Source: Gimesia fumaroli (GTDB lineage Bacteria; Planctomycetota; Planctomycetia; Planctomycetales; Planctomycetaceae). From it: a DNA stretch of 64,000 bases. Position 1 is the stretch's first letter. Every line of letters begins with the position of its first letter. This document shows, piece after piece, positions 17,991-26,929 of this stretch. A program made the translations under genes and the position numbers. The notes under the pieces are model-generated. The model saw nothing but the letters and a program-made list of their open reading frames with translations, did no database searches and was not told the origin of the DNA. Location of the stretch: positions 5,986,164 to 6,050,163 of the forward strand of contig NZ_CP037452.1 of assembly GCF_007754425.1 (NCBI RefSeq), written 5' to 3'.

Positions 17991-19850
17991 ATGAGTGAAA
18001 CAGTCTCCTGCCAGAGAGTTCGAGAAGGTTACCAGCGGGCACGTGAGGAATTACTTTCCGCACGGACAGCCGCCGGTTACTGGGAAGGAGAACTTTCCAC
18101 CTCGGCTCTCTCCACTGCAACCGCGGTGATGGCGCTGGAGATGATTCGCCGTCATCGACCGGATAACGATCATTCACTCGATTCCTATATCAAACAGGGA
18201 ATCAAATGGCTCGCCACGCATCAGAACGAAGATGGCGGCTGGGGTGATACAGTCAAAAGCTTCAGCAACATTTCCACCAGCATGCTCTGCCACGCCGTGT
18301 TTCATGCCACGGAAAACTCGATCAATTATGCTTCCGTCATTGTGAATGCCCGGCAGTATATTGACCGCATTGGTGGCGTCAAAGCAGTCATCGCCCGTTA
18401 TGGAAAAGATAAAACGTTCTCCGTGCCGATCCTCACGCATTGTGCCCTGGCCGGACTCGTCGACTGGAACACGATTCCCGCCCTGCCCTTCGAACTCTCC
18501 TGCCTGCCCGCCCGGTTTTATAAAACGGTGCGGCTGCCGGTCGTCAGTTATGCACTGCCCGCGTTGATCGCCATCGGTCAGGTACGGCACCATTTCTGCA
18601 AACCGAAAAATCCAATCGCACGCGTCATTCGCAATCTGTCGATTCAGAAGAGTCTCAAGAAACTGATTTCGATCCAGCCCACGAACGGCGGATTCCTCGA
18701 AGCGGCACCGCTGACCAGTTTCGTCACCATGAGCCTCGCCGGCATGGGGCTCGTCGATCATCCGGTTGTGAAAAAGGGGCTGCAGTTTCTACTCGACTCG
18801 GCCCGTCCCGACGGCAGTTGGCCCATCGATACGAACTTAGCGACATGGACGACGACACTCTCCGTCAACGCCATCGAGGGAACCCTGTCCGAATTTGATA
18901 AAACGCCGATCCGCGACTGGTTACTCAATCAACAATACAAAGAGTTGCACCCCTACACGTCGGCAGAACCGGGAGGCTGGGCCTGGACCGATCTGCCCGG
19001 CGGCGTTCCCGACGCCGATGATACACCCGGCGCGATCCTGGCGTTGTTAAATCTACGCTCGGAAGAATCCGGCACTGAACTCTCAACCGAAGTACGAACT
19101 GCCCTGCGCAATGGCGTGAAGTGGTTACTCGATCTGCAAAACAGCAACGGCGGCTGGCCCACGTTCTGTCGCGGCTGGGGCACGCTCCCCTTCGACCAAA
19201 GTGCCGCCGACATTTCGGCGCATGCAATTCGTGCCATCCAGTCCTGGCTCGAAACGGACTCAATCCCGGAAGAAGACGCACTACGAACACGAGCCGCGCG
19301 CGCCATCACCCATTCATTCCGTTATCTCGCTTCCGTACAGCGGGCCGATGGTTCGTGGCTGCCGCTCTGGTTTGGTAATCAGCACATTCATGACGACGAA
19401 AATCCCGTGTATGGCACGGCTCGCGTGTTAGCCGCGTATACGATGGTCGACCGGCGGAATTCCTCACAAGCGTTACAGGCAATTGATTTTCTGAAATCGG
19501 TACAGAATACCGATGGCGGCTGGGGAGGCGACGCGGGAGCGCCGTCCAGTGTCGAAGAAACGGCTCTGGCCGTTGATACCTTGCTATTGATCGGCGTTGA
19601 ACGGGACAGTTCTACGATTGTTCAGGGGCTGAACTGGCTGCTGGAACGGGTGGAAAACGGCACGTTTACCGAATCCACGCCGATCGGCTTCTACTTTGCC
19701 AAACTGTGGTATTTCGAACAACTTTATCCAATTATCTTTACTGTTTCGGCCCTGTATCGGGCGGAAACGGATTTGAAAAAATGTGCGGATGACAATTTAA
19801 GATTGTCGCTTGAGGAAGAGGATTACCGTATAATGAACGCTCAGGAATAA
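17991..19850 (+). CDS. Class II terpene cyclase of the squalene-hopene cyclase superfamily
   Basis: 619 residues, close to squalene-hopene and tetraprenyl-beta-curcumene cyclases (about 620-720). Typical QW-like repeats stand at NEDGGWGDT (79-87), ARPDGSWPID (271-280), NSNGGWPTFCRGWG, RADGSWLPLWFGNQ and NTDGGWGGD. The protonating aspartate motif is present as DADD (341-344) in GGVPDADDTPGAILAL, after EPGGWAW. The C-terminal PIGFYFAKLWYFEQLYP matches the cyclase end block. Such enzymes protonate a double bond and cyclise a C30-C35 or longer polyprenyl chain at the membrane surface. The sequence between residues 100 and 270 looks unlike hopene cyclases I remember, so the substrate may not be squalene. 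The neighbouring prenyl synthase suggests a linear prenyl diphosphate or derived prenyl chain. Expected product class: cyclic terpenoid; identity unknown. Confidence 0.88.
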   Translation: MSETVSCQRVREGYQRAREELLSARTAAGYWEGELSTSALSTATAVMALEMIRRHRPDNDHSLDSYIKQGIKWLATHQNEDGGWGDTVKSFSNISTSMLCHAVFHATENSINYASVIVNARQYIDRIGGVKAVIARYGKDKTFSVPILTHCALAGLVDWNTIPALPFELSCLPARFYKTVRLPVVSYALPALIAIGQVRHHFCKPKNPIARVIRNLSIQKSLKKLISIQPTNGGFLEAAPLTSFVTMSLAGMGLVDHPVVKKGLQFLLDSARPDGSWPIDTNLATWTTTLSVNAIEGTLSEFDKTPIRDWLLNQQYKELHPYTSAEPGGWAWTDLPGGVPDADDTPGAILALLNLRSEESGTELSTEVRTALRNGVKWLLDLQNSNGGWPTFCRGWGTLPFDQSAADISAHAIRAIQSWLETDSIPEEDALRTRAARAITHSFRYLASVQRADGSWLPLWFGNQHIHDDENPVYGTARVLAAYTMVDRRNSSQALQAIDFLKSVQNTDGGWGGDAGAPSSVEETALAVDTLLLIGVERDSSTIVQGLNWLLERVENGTFTESTPIGFYFAKLWYFEQLYPIIFTVSALYRAETDLKKCADDNLRLSLEEEDYRIMNAQE

Positions 19851-19934
19851 TAGAGCCCCCCAGCGTTCCCAAACCAAACTTGCATTCATTGAATCATCGC
19901 TCGAATGAGTTTTTTACTATAAGAGGAGTCATCC

Positions 19935-21782
19935 GTGTCCATTGCGCCTTTCGATCAGGAAAGCTCTGAAGATCAAACTGCCACAGGCTCAACAAAGCCG
20001 GCAGCAGACTCTTCGGCAGAAAAGAAACCGGTCAAAAGAAAACGTCAGAGCACCAGTCACCTCAAAGCGGTTCCGGAAACGCTTGCGCTGCGCGAAGAGA
20101 TGAAAGCCGAAGCGGAAAAGTTTGTGGAGTTCCTGGACTGTTCAAATCCATTTAATAAAACCACATTGGAAAAATGGTCACGCGAACTGCTCGACCAGAT
20201 GAATCAGCCGGAAAAATTCCTGGGCTTCATGATGGTGCTGATCGGCAACTTTTTCTGGAAGCGACAGTTCCTGGCGATCCCCTTTGAACGACGTTTGTTA
20301 CTCCTGCCGCACTGCCTGAAACATGCCGAGGGTTGTCCCGCAGAATACGACGAGTTCGGTCTGGACTGTGAAAAGTGTGGCGCCTGCTCGATTGCCGACT
20401 ATAAAGTCAGAGCCGAAAAGCTGGGCTACAAAGTTCTCGTGGCCGAAGGTTCGCCGGTCGTGCTCAAAATTATCGTCGGCGGTTACGTCGATGGAATTCT
20501 GGGAGTGGCCTGCCTGAACGTCCTGGAAAAATCGATTGATAAAGTCCTGATTGCCGGCGTGCCCTCCTACGCGGTGCCCCTGCATTCCGGTGACTGTAAA
20601 AATACAAAAATGGATGAGCCCTGGATCTGGGAAGTACTCGAAGAGTACCGTCCGCTGGAAGAGCCGCTGACCCGCAGTTATCTGCCCACCATGCGTGCCG
20701 CCAATTCCCTGTTCGAAAACAACTTCGACGAGATCCTGCCCCCCTTAAGAACCAAAACAGAAGCCGCCGCCCAAACACCTCTCGGCAAAACCGAGGCTAT
20801 TGCTTACGACTGGCTGAAGCATGGCGGAAAACGTTTCCGTCCCTTCATCACGCTGGCCGCCTACGATGCGTTGATGAAAGCACAGCAATCGTCAACCGAA
20901 TCAGAAGACGGTCAGACCTACCCGCTGGGCGTACAGAAAGCTGCGATGGCCATCGAAGTCTTCCACAAAGCGTCATTGATTCACGATGACATCGAAGACG
21001 ACGATCAATATCGCTACGGTCGCGAAACCCTGCACCGCCAGCATGGCACCGGCATGGCCATTAACCTCGGTGACTATCTGATCGGCATCGGCTATCGCCT
21101 GCTGAACGAAGCCCGTGCCGACATCGGTGCGGAAGCCGCCGCCGACCTGGTCGAACGCATGGCCGCCGCCCATCTGAAGCTGTGTGAAGGTCAGGGCGCC
21201 GAAATGGCGTGGCAGGAAAGCGAAACGTTTGAACTCGCTCCGATTGACGCGCTGCAGATTTACGCGTTGAAGACATCGCCCGCCTTCGAAGCCGCCTTGT
21301 ACGCCGGCATTCGCATGACCGGTTCGGTCGGCGAGTATGAAGAATTGATCTCATCCTTCTCGCGTCATATCGGCGTTGGCTTTCAGATTCTGAACGATCT
21401 CAAAGACTGGCGCGGCGATGACAACAACAAACTGATTTCTGGTCAGGATGCCCTCGCCATGCGGCCGACATTATTATTGGCCCTGGCACTCCAGACGGCA
21501 GACGACCAGCAGAAAGCCGACCTCAAAGACATTCTTCAAGGCCATCCTTCCGACGGCATGCGAATCGGTCGCCTGCGTAAAATCTATCAGGACTGCGACG
21601 TCTTCACGAAAGCGGAAGCACTCGTCGATAAATCACGGGCACGTGCCGAAGAACTAGCCGAAAGCGTGGACAACGAAGACTTCAAGCAACTGTTGAAGTT
21701 CTTCTGCGAAACCGTATTGGCCGAAGAAACCCCGGAAGAGAAACCCGAACCCAACGTCCTGATGCCACTCCCCATCGCGTAA
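19935..21782 (+). CDS. DUF116 domain fused to trans-polyprenyl diphosphate synthase
   Basis: 615 residues from GTG 19935, preceded by AGAGGAG. Residues 1-60 are polar and disordered-looking. Residues ~60-255 are a DUF116 domain: [14 protein letters not shown] (Cys127, Cys134), CEKCGAC (145, 148, 151), [15 protein letters not shown] (Cys193) and GDCKNTKMD (Cys221); this Cys set suggests an Fe-S or Zn site. Residues ~265-590 are an E-type prenyl synthase: GKRFRP (298-303), first Asp-rich motif DDIED (351-355), then [23 protein letters not shown]. The second Asp-rich motif is NDLKD (487-491), with Asn in place of the first Asp, so metal binding may differ. It should build a linear prenyl diphosphate from IPP units. 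It closes the four-gene run, 84 bp after the cyclase. The fusion ties a cysteine-rich domain directly to chain synthesis. Confidence 0.88.
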   Translation: MSIAPFDQESSEDQTATGSTKPAADSSAEKKPVKRKRQSTSHLKAVPETLALREEMKAEAEKFVEFLDCSNPFNKTTLEKWSRELLDQMNQPEKFLGFMMVLIGNFFWKRQFLAIPFERRLLLLPHCLKHAEGCPAEYDEFGLDCEKCGACSIADYKVRAEKLGYKVLVAEGSPVVLKIIVGGYVDGILGVACLNVLEKSIDKVLIAGVPSYAVPLHSGDCKNTKMDEPWIWEVLEEYRPLEEPLTRSYLPTMRAANSLFENNFDEILPPLRTKTEAAAQTPLGKTEAIAYDWLKHGGKRFRPFITLAAYDALMKAQQSSTESEDGQTYPLGVQKAAMAIEVFHKASLIHDDIEDDDQYRYGRETLHRQHGTGMAINLGDYLIGIGYRLLNEARADIGAEAAADLVERMAAAHLKLCEGQGAEMAWQESETFELAPIDALQIYALKTSPAFEAALYAGIRMTGSVGEYEELISSFSRHIGVGFQILNDLKDWRGDDNNKLISGQDALAMRPTLLLALALQTADDQQKADLKDILQGHPSDGMRIGRLRKIYQDCDVFTKAEALVDKSRARAEELAESVDNEDFKQLLKFFCETVLAEETPEEKPEPNVLMPLPIA

Positions 21783-21821
21783 TGCAGTGACGGTGTTGCG
21801 TTCTAATCAAGCAGGGACGTC

Positions 21822-21858
21822 CTCCCGTGTGCGACTGCGCGGCTTGTCCGACAGAGCC
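21822..21858 (+). repeat. Hairpin repeat family A, diverged copy A6
   Basis: CCTCCCGTGTGCGACTGCGC, then GGCTTGTCCGACAGAG. Matches A5 (8896-8934) in reverse complement, including the CCCGTGTG flank. Confidence 0.5.
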
Positions 21859-21885
21859 ACGCGCTGCCGTGATAGATTCGTTTAT

Positions 21886-21920
21886 TACTACCACGAAAAA
21901 CACGAACGCACACGAAAACG
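21886..21920 (+). repeat. Dispersed repeat module C, copy C3
   Basis: TACTACCACGAAAAACACGA, then ACGCACACGAAAACG. Closest to C1 at 7393. Confidence 0.6.
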
Positions 21921-21987
21921 CTCTCACGCGGCAACAGGAAATTGTCAGAGAACGCGATTGACCCCGTAACAACATCACCCACTCCAG

Positions 21988-22034
21988 CGTAGGGGTTGGT
22001 CTATGTGCCAACCCGCCTCGCGAGGTTCGATTTT
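21988..22034 (+). repeat. Hairpin repeat family B, extended copy B4
   Basis: GTAG, GGGTTGGT (21993-22000), loop CTATGT, GCCAACCC (22007-22014, one G-T wobble), followed by a second stem CCTCGCGAGG. Same two-stem plan as B3 with different stem bases. Confidence 0.65.
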
Positions 22035-22039
22035 GTATC

Positions 22040-22075
22040 ACGCATGCAAAGGAACCAGCAAAACCATTCGCATAT
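22040..22075 (-). repeat. Dispersed repeat module D, copy D2
   Basis: GCATGCAAAGGAACCAGCAA, then AACCATTCGCATATCC; reverse complement matches D1 at 8947-8986. Confidence 0.55.
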
Positions 22076-22101
22076 CCTCACACAAATCACGTCAACATAG
22101 C

Positions 22102-22127
22102 GGGTCGACACATGGGTCGACCCCTAC
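22102..22127 (-). repeat. Hairpin repeat family B, copy B5 (perfect)
   Basis: GGGTCGAC (22102-22109), loop ACATGG, GTCGACCC (22116-22123), then CTAC. A perfect 8-bp stem with the family loop. Confidence 0.7.
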
Positions 22128-22156
22128 TTTTCCTGCTATCAAAGCGTTTTCCCATT

Positions 22157-22182
22157 CACTGTTGGCAAGCCAACAGTGCCAC
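22157..22182 (-). repeat. Hairpin repeat family A, copy A3 (perfect)
   Basis: CACTGTTGGC (22157-22166), AA, GCCAACAGTG (22169-22178), then CCAC. Perfect 10-bp stem. Together with A4 at 23599 it brackets the HsdR_N gene. Confidence 0.7.
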
Positions 22183-22429
22183 ATTCGCTGTACTTTCCTG
22201 GGGTTTCACACTCACATTTCTTTCTTTGTTGACATTAGAACACAACACTTCATAATAAATTGTTCACTTAGATCTGAGTTCTCAAACAACTTCGCATCGA
22301 AAAACAATTCATTTCGATCCGGACGACAACTCGTTCTTCCTGAAACCCTCGCCGCGCCTTTGTGCGGTTTGTGAAATAAAAAGCAGGCTGGCACGTAACG
22401 ACACCCCTGACGCGACCACAGGAGGAACG

Positions 22430-23557
22430 ATGGACCTGATTGACCGGACGAAAGACATTGCATCACGCATCCCCAAACAGATGGAGTATACCCAGACCGA
22501 AGAGGCCACCAAGAACGCCTTCATCATGCCGTTTATCAGTGCGCTGGGATACGACGTGTTTAACCCGCTGGAAGTGATCCCTGAATTCACATCGGATCAC
22601 GGCACCAAAAAAGGGGAGAAGGTCGACTACGCCATCAAGAAGGATGATAAGATCATCATCCTCGTCGAGTGCAAATGGTCGGGCGCGGATCTGGATAAGG
22701 TGCATGCCTCACAACTCTATCGTTATTTCTCGGTCACCTCGGCCCGATTTGCGATCCTGACGAACGGTATTGAATACCAATTCTATTCGGACATCGACGA
22801 GCCGAACAAAATGGATTCGAAGCCCTTCTTCGTTTTCAACATGCTGCACTTTGAAGATCATCAGATCAATGAACTCAAGAAATTCACCAAGTCGGCGTTT
22901 TCTCTGGAAGACATTCTCACCACCGCCAGCACGTTGAAGTATGCCGGGGCGATCAAGAAAATTCTGGATGAAGAACTCAAATCCCCTTCGGAAGAGTTTG
23001 TACGGTTCTTTGCTTCTCAAGTCTATGATGGTCGTCTGACACAACCAGTGGTGGAACAATTCACAAAGATTGTCAAAGATGCCCGCACGCAGTTTATTAA
23101 CGAACGCATCAACGAACGACTGAAGACGGCCCTCTCGGCAAATCAATCGGGATCATCGTCGGAAGGCGTTGCCGATACAGAAGAAGCCGACGAGGACACA
23201 TCCCCCCGCGACGGCATCGAAACCACCCAGGACGAACTGGACGGCTTCAACGTCGTCAAAGCAATTTTGCGGGAAGTAGTCGACGTGTCACGTGTAAAAA
23301 TGCGCGACACAAAAAGCTATTGTGGCATCCTGCTCGACGACAACAACCGCAAACCAATCTGCCGCCTGCGGTTTAATACATCCCAGAAATACCTGGGGCT
23401 GTTCTCAAACAAAAACGAAGACAAAGTGGAAATCGATAACGTCGACGGCATCTTCAAATTCGCAGATCGGGTGAAAGCGGTGATCGGTGAGTATGAGGGG
23501 AACGGGAAGCCGGAAACAAGTGAGTTGCCTACTGGGGATGAGGTGGGAAATGGTTAA
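22430..23557 (+). CDS. HsdR_N-domain (PD-(D/E)xK) putative nuclease, type I restriction R-subunit N-terminal type
   Basis: 375 residues. The N-terminal 200 residues are an HsdR_N-type domain: EATKNAFIMPFISALGYDVF, then KVDYAIKKDDKIIILVECKW with Asp66, Glu80 and Lys82 as the PD-(D/E)xK set, then ASQLYRYFSVTSARFAILTNG. A helical middle and an acidic linker (ADTEEADEDTSPRD) lead to a C-terminal domain at ~265-350 (VSRVKMRDTKSYCGILLDD). There is no helicase motor, so this is not a full HsdR, and no hsdM or hsdS lies nearby. Stand-alone proteins of this type are widespread, often near mobile or defence genes; the role is unproven. AGGAGG lies just before the ATG. The gene is flanked by family A hairpins and followed by a dGTPase gene. 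Confidence 0.85.
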   Translation: MDLIDRTKDIASRIPKQMEYTQTEEATKNAFIMPFISALGYDVFNPLEVIPEFTSDHGTKKGEKVDYAIKKDDKIIILVECKWSGADLDKVHASQLYRYFSVTSARFAILTNGIEYQFYSDIDEPNKMDSKPFFVFNMLHFEDHQINELKKFTKSAFSLEDILTTASTLKYAGAIKKILDEELKSPSEEFVRFFASQVYDGRLTQPVVEQFTKIVKDARTQFINERINERLKTALSANQSGSSSEGVADTEEADEDTSPRDGIETTQDELDGFNVVKAILREVVDVSRVKMRDTKSYCGILLDDNNRKPICRLRFNTSQKYLGLFSNKNEDKVEIDNVDGIFKFADRVKAVIGEYEGNGKPETSELPTGDEVGNG

Positions 23558-23598
23558 TTTACTTGTTGTTTTTTAGTGAATGGAAGTGGTCACTCAAA

Positions 23599-23621
23599 CA
23601 CTGTCGGGCAAGCCGACAGTG
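23599..23621 (-). repeat. Hairpin repeat family A, copy A4
   Basis: CACTGTCGG (23599-23607), GCAAG, CCGACAGTG (23613-23621), then GCACA. Same orientation as A3; stem bases changed in pairs (TTGG/CCAA to TCGG/CCGA). Confidence 0.7.
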
Positions 23622-23701
23622 GCACACCTTACATCTAATTTAGGGTTAGTGTAGTCAAACTGCTCCCTAAATCATTAGCTGCTAAAGATGGGAATTAAAT
23701 A

Positions 23702-25057
23702 ATGGTCATGACTTGGGACAACTTACTCAGTGTAGAAAGATTTGGACGAACCGAGCCACCTGGAATCGAAGATGACCAACGGGAGGAATTCGACAGAGAC
23801 CACGATCGCATCATGTTCTCAAGTGCATTTCGTCGTTTGCAGGACAAAACACAAGTATTCCCACTTTCTAGAAATGACTTCACTCGAACTCGCTTAACTC
23901 ACAGCCTTGAAGTTTCCTGTGTCGGACGTTCGCTAGGCAGGAAAGCCAATGCTTATTTACTAAATGAAGATTTACTTCCTGACTCTCAAATAAACATTGG
24001 TACAATCGTTGCGTCAGCATGTCTGGTCCATGATATCGGTAACCCACCATTTGGCCATTCTGGTGAATCGGCAATACAGTTATGGGCAGAAAAAAACCTC
24101 GATAGAATTAATTCAATTACTAACCCACAGGAAAAACGCGACTTTTTAAAATTTGAAGGAAATGCACAAGGGCTAAGGGTAATTACTCGAATCCAGACTA
24201 ATCGCCGTCTAGGTGGTTTGCAGCTCACACTTGCCACAATTGGTTCAATGATGAAATACCCCTGTGGGTCACTGATCGAAAACCAGCCACCAGATGAAAG
24301 CCGTGTTGAACAGAAGAAATTTGGTTTCTTCCTTGATGATGCAGACCAGATAAGTAAGGCGCTACGCAAGTTGGGAATGATTGAATATAAACAAAATGCT
24401 TTCCGAAGACATCCATTATCGTTTCTTGTAGAAGCTGCAGATGATATTTGTTATGCCATTGTTGATCTCGAAGACTCTGTTGACCAGAATATTATTGACG
24501 TCAAAGCTGCATGTACTTTATTAGAACCATTGGCCCAAAAAATTGAAAATTATAGGGATAAAGGTTACCAGAATAAAGACAGATTACATTGGCTTCGAAC
24601 ATATGCAATGCAAGCATTAATCAACGAATGTCATAGAGTCTTTACATATAATATGAAAGAGATCTTAGAAGGTTCATTTTCTAACAGTTTGATCAATGTT
24701 TCTTGCGTTCGAAGTCTATACAGTGACATCCAGGATAGAGTCAAGCAAACAGCTTATAAAAACCCTCGAGTGCTGACTGTTGAAATTGCAGGACTACAAG
24801 TAATTGGTGGTCTTTTAGATATTTTTGTGCCTGCCATTCTTCAACCAGAAAAGAAAGAACATCAGAAGCTCCTTGAATTTATTTCTGATTCCTATTTAGG
24901 GTACGACAGAGAGACTCACGCAACAGTAGAAAAAGCCTTGAGTAAATTCTCTCCCTATCAGCGTTTACTTAAGATCACTGACTATATTTCTGGAATGACT
25001 GATAGCTTTGCAGTAGATTTATATCAAAAGCTCTCTGGAATCAAACTTCCTGAATGA
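23702..25057 (+). CDS. dgt: Deoxyguanosinetriphosphate triphosphohydrolase-like protein (HD domain)
   Basis: 451 residues. The HD metal site is complete: TRTRLTHSLEVSCVGR (His67), then CLVHDIGNPPFGHSGE (His110, Asp111), with a later Asp expected around AADDICYAIVDLEDS. FSSAFRRLQDKTQVFPL is the usual N-terminal signature. These enzymes split dNTPs into nucleoside and triphosphate. They balance dNTP pools, and some relatives deplete dNTPs during phage infection. Base use is visibly AT-richer than in flanking genes (many AAT, TTA, ATA codons), which suggests acquisition by transfer. Start ATG 23702 or the ATG two codons later. It follows the HsdR_N gene by 144 bp that include hairpin A4. Confidence 0.92.
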   Translation: MVMTWDNLLSVERFGRTEPPGIEDDQREEFDRDHDRIMFSSAFRRLQDKTQVFPLSRNDFTRTRLTHSLEVSCVGRSLGRKANAYLLNEDLLPDSQINIGTIVASACLVHDIGNPPFGHSGESAIQLWAEKNLDRINSITNPQEKRDFLKFEGNAQGLRVITRIQTNRRLGGLQLTLATIGSMMKYPCGSLIENQPPDESRVEQKKFGFFLDDADQISKALRKLGMIEYKQNAFRRHPLSFLVEAADDICYAIVDLEDSVDQNIIDVKAACTLLEPLAQKIENYRDKGYQNKDRLHWLRTYAMQALINECHRVFTYNMKEILEGSFSNSLINVSCVRSLYSDIQDRVKQTAYKNPRVLTVEIAGLQVIGGLLDIFVPAILQPEKKEHQKLLEFISDSYLGYDRETHATVEKALSKFSPYQRLLKITDYISGMTDSFAVDLYQKLSGIKLPE

Positions 25058-25173
25058 TAAATAATCATTTTTTTAATTCTCATGCATGAGTTCTCTCTTA
25101 TGCCTTATCCATTACTTCCATCTCTCTGACATTCCCCCATCCTCACCTTGCCCCAGCCGTGCCGATTCGTATC

Positions 25174-25509
25174 TTAACCCAGGTCCAGGCCCAGTAGTTT
25201 GTCGATGCGTTCGCGGGCGGTTATTTGTTCGTGCACTGTTGCGTTTGGATCTCTGAGGATGCTGCGGTAGAAGACGTAGGCTTCGGCGCGGAGATCGGGT
25301 TTGTCTTTGTTTAAGGCTTGCTGGAACTGGTGCCGGTTTTGGGCTCTGTTGCGTTTTCTCTTGCGGCGGCGGTATTCGGCGGCCAGGGCGAGTTTCCATT
25401 CGGTGCTGCTGAGTGGTTTATTTTGACGCAATAGCTTGAGTAGCCGGGCTTGTTTGAGCTCTCTCAGACTGGGGATTTGAAATCGGGGTTTTGACATGAA
25501 TTCGTACAT
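25174..25509 (-). CDS. Small basic protein of unknown function
   Basis: 111 residues from the ATG at 25509 (MYEFMSKPRF), which has AGAAAGG about 9 bases upstream; the frame is open for 28 codons further but without a better start. The protein is very basic in the middle (AAEYRRRKRKRNRAQNRHQF) and ends in a helical part, LRDPNATVHEQITARERIDKLLGLDLG. That ending faintly recalls small DNA-binding or phage terminase small-subunit helices, but I do not recognise the family. Opposing open frames overlap it, so its reality rests on the ribosome site and the ordered helical C terminus. Confidence 0.5.
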   Translation of the reverse strand: MYEFMSKPRFQIPSLRELKQARLLKLLRQNKPLSSTEWKLALAAEYRRRKRKRNRAQNRHQFQQALNKDKPDLRAEAYVFYRSILRDPNATVHEQITARERIDKLLGLDLG

Positions 25510-25948
25510 CAATCTTTTGCCTTTCTGTTTCGTTTGCTTCTGGAAACGGGTTGCGTACTCGATGCATCTTGGGAAAGGGCGCGCGCGGGTCAATGGGGAT
25601 GCGAAAAAAAGATCGCTTGTGATAGACCATGATCACACAGTGATTCTCTATGAAGCGCTGCGAAGACTCGCGAAGTGGAACGATGCGATAGGGAACATCG
25701 CGAAGCAGTCGCAGCAGTTTTGGAGAAATGTGGCTCTACACAGGGACTTTGATAGTGCGAATTTCGACAGGCTGCGACGTGTTTACCGGTGCAAATCCTG
25801 TTTGCTCGCGCGCGCGACGTTATCTCCGCATCTTTCGAATCGGCGCGTTCCTGTCAAGAGGCGTTTTGCCACTACAAAACAGGGACCATTCGCGAACGAC
25901 TCACAAAACAAATCGCCGGTCTCAGGCTCGTTGGTGCGACAAAGCCGA
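25510..25948. other. Intergenic region, nothing recognised
   Basis: 439 bp between two leftward genes. It contains two short alternating GC runs (GCGCGCGCGG near 25579 and CGCGCGCGCGAC near 25809) and scattered TCGCGAAG words, but no hairpin, promoter pair or family A-D repeat. A rightward open frame crosses it, but its protein has no family features. Confidence 0.4.
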
Positions 25949-26929
25949 TCAGGCTGCAGCGCGCTGTTCAGCCGGTTGTTTGTCCTGCTGATCGGCGGCG
26001 AACTGCTGACATTCCTGAACCACGTTCGCGACGAACTGCTTCGCGGTCAGGTGCTCTTTCAAGTAGCTGGTCACTTTGGCCAAACGCGACGAGAAGTAAT
26101 ACGGGCGCAAATGATAACGCAGCGGCGTCGCTCCGTTGATCACCTGCATCGTGTTCTCGTAGTTGGAGGCATCGATGTTGGGGGCTGAAGTTTCCCTACA
26201 GGAAAAGAGCATCTGGAGATTCGGATCTTCACTACAGCCGAACTGTTGTTCGAGTTTAAAGCCGCAACTCTCGGCCAGCATTTTGAGACTGGAGGGTGTG
26301 AAATTATGAATATGAGCGTAATGGAACATTTTGCTGCGACGGGCGAAGGGAGCCGCGATGTTCGGGCATTCGACGTAGAACTGTCCGTCGTCGGCCAGCA
26401 TGCTGCGAATGTATTCCAGAGCGCGACGCGGCGAGTTGAAGTGCTCAATCACATGGATCAGCAGCACGAGTTCGCGGCTGTGGTCGCGGGGTTGTTCAAA
26501 CAGATCGCCACGCACGACGTTGGTCAGCAGCTTCTGTTGCGAGTAGGTTTGAAAGCCTTCGCCCGGTTCGATGCCGCTGGCAGCGTGGCCGTTCAATTCG
26601 AAGACTTTGACGGTGCAGCCGATGCCGGCTCCGACTTCGAAGACTTTGGCGTTGGGCTCAATGTGGGACTGAAGTTGACTGAAAATGCGTTCGCCATTTT
26701 TCCAGGCCCGCATCACACGGCGGTCAGACGGGGTCATTTCGCCGTGATAGCTCTGGCGGTATTCGGTGGCATAATAACGGGCGAGTTCTTCGTCGGTCGG
26801 GATTTGACCGTGGGCGACGAGGCCGCAAGTTTTGCAGATCACGGATTCCAGGGGGTTCCCGTGCCGATCCCGGTTGCCAATTTGTTCAAACTCGGTTCCC
26901 GCACAAAGATCGCACTTTTTTTCTGCCAT
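25949..26929 (-). CDS. Class I SAM-dependent methyltransferase with N-terminal zinc ribbon
   Basis: 326 residues from ATG 26929, with GGTGA five bases upstream; a GTG three codons earlier is less likely. The N terminus has two Cys pairs (CDLC and CKTCG) forming a zinc ribbon, then a Tyr-rich linker. The Rossmann methyltransferase core starts at VFEVGAGIGCTVKVFELNG (motif I), with GIEPGEGF, LVLLIHVIEHFNSPRRALEYI (motif IV region, Methyltransf_12/23 type) and GQFYVECPN. Proteins of this design methylate sugars or small molecules in polysaccharide or secondary metabolism, but no such cluster is adjacent. Its last ~20 residues (QQFAADQQDKQPAEQRAAA) are low complexity. Divergent from the pyruvate carboxylase gene. 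Confidence 0.88.
   Translation of the reverse strand: MAEKKCDLCAGTEFEQIGNRDRHGNPLESVICKTCGLVAHGQIPTDEELARYYATEYRQSYHGEMTPSDRRVMRAWKNGERIFSQLQSHIEPNAKVFEVGAGIGCTVKVFELNGHAASGIEPGEGFQTYSQQKLLTNVVRGDLFEQPRDHSRELVLLIHVIEHFNSPRRALEYIRSMLADDGQFYVECPNIAAPFARRSKMFHYAHIHNFTPSSLKMLAESCGFKLEQQFGCSEDPNLQMLFSCRETSAPNIDASNYENTMQVINGATPLRYHLRPYYFSSRLAKVTSYLKEHLTAKQFVANVVQECQQFAADQQDKQPAEQRAAA

Larger units (their letters stand above)
21783..22429. other. Long intergenic region made of repeat modules A, C, B, D, B, A
   Basis: 647 bp with no credible gene. In order: A6 (21822-21858), C3 (21886-21920), B4 (21988-22034), D2 (22040-22075), B5 (22102-22127) and A3 (22157-22182). Module order C-B-D is the reverse complement of D-B-C at 8947-9132. 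The final 200 bp before the HsdR_N gene is AT-rich and probably holds its promoter. Confidence 0.6.

Noticed and set aside
21822..22182. CRISPR array
   Set aside because: The repeats are of different families, unevenly spaced and individually palindromic; no cas gene is present.
22430..23557. Complete type I restriction system
   Set aside because: Only an HsdR_N-type domain is present; no helicase motor, methylase or specificity subunit lies nearby.
25496..26188. 230-codon rightward frame crossing 25.5-26.2 kb
   Set aside because: It overlaps the C-terminal part of the methyltransferase antisense and the start of the small basic gene; its product is Arg/Ser-rich with no motif.
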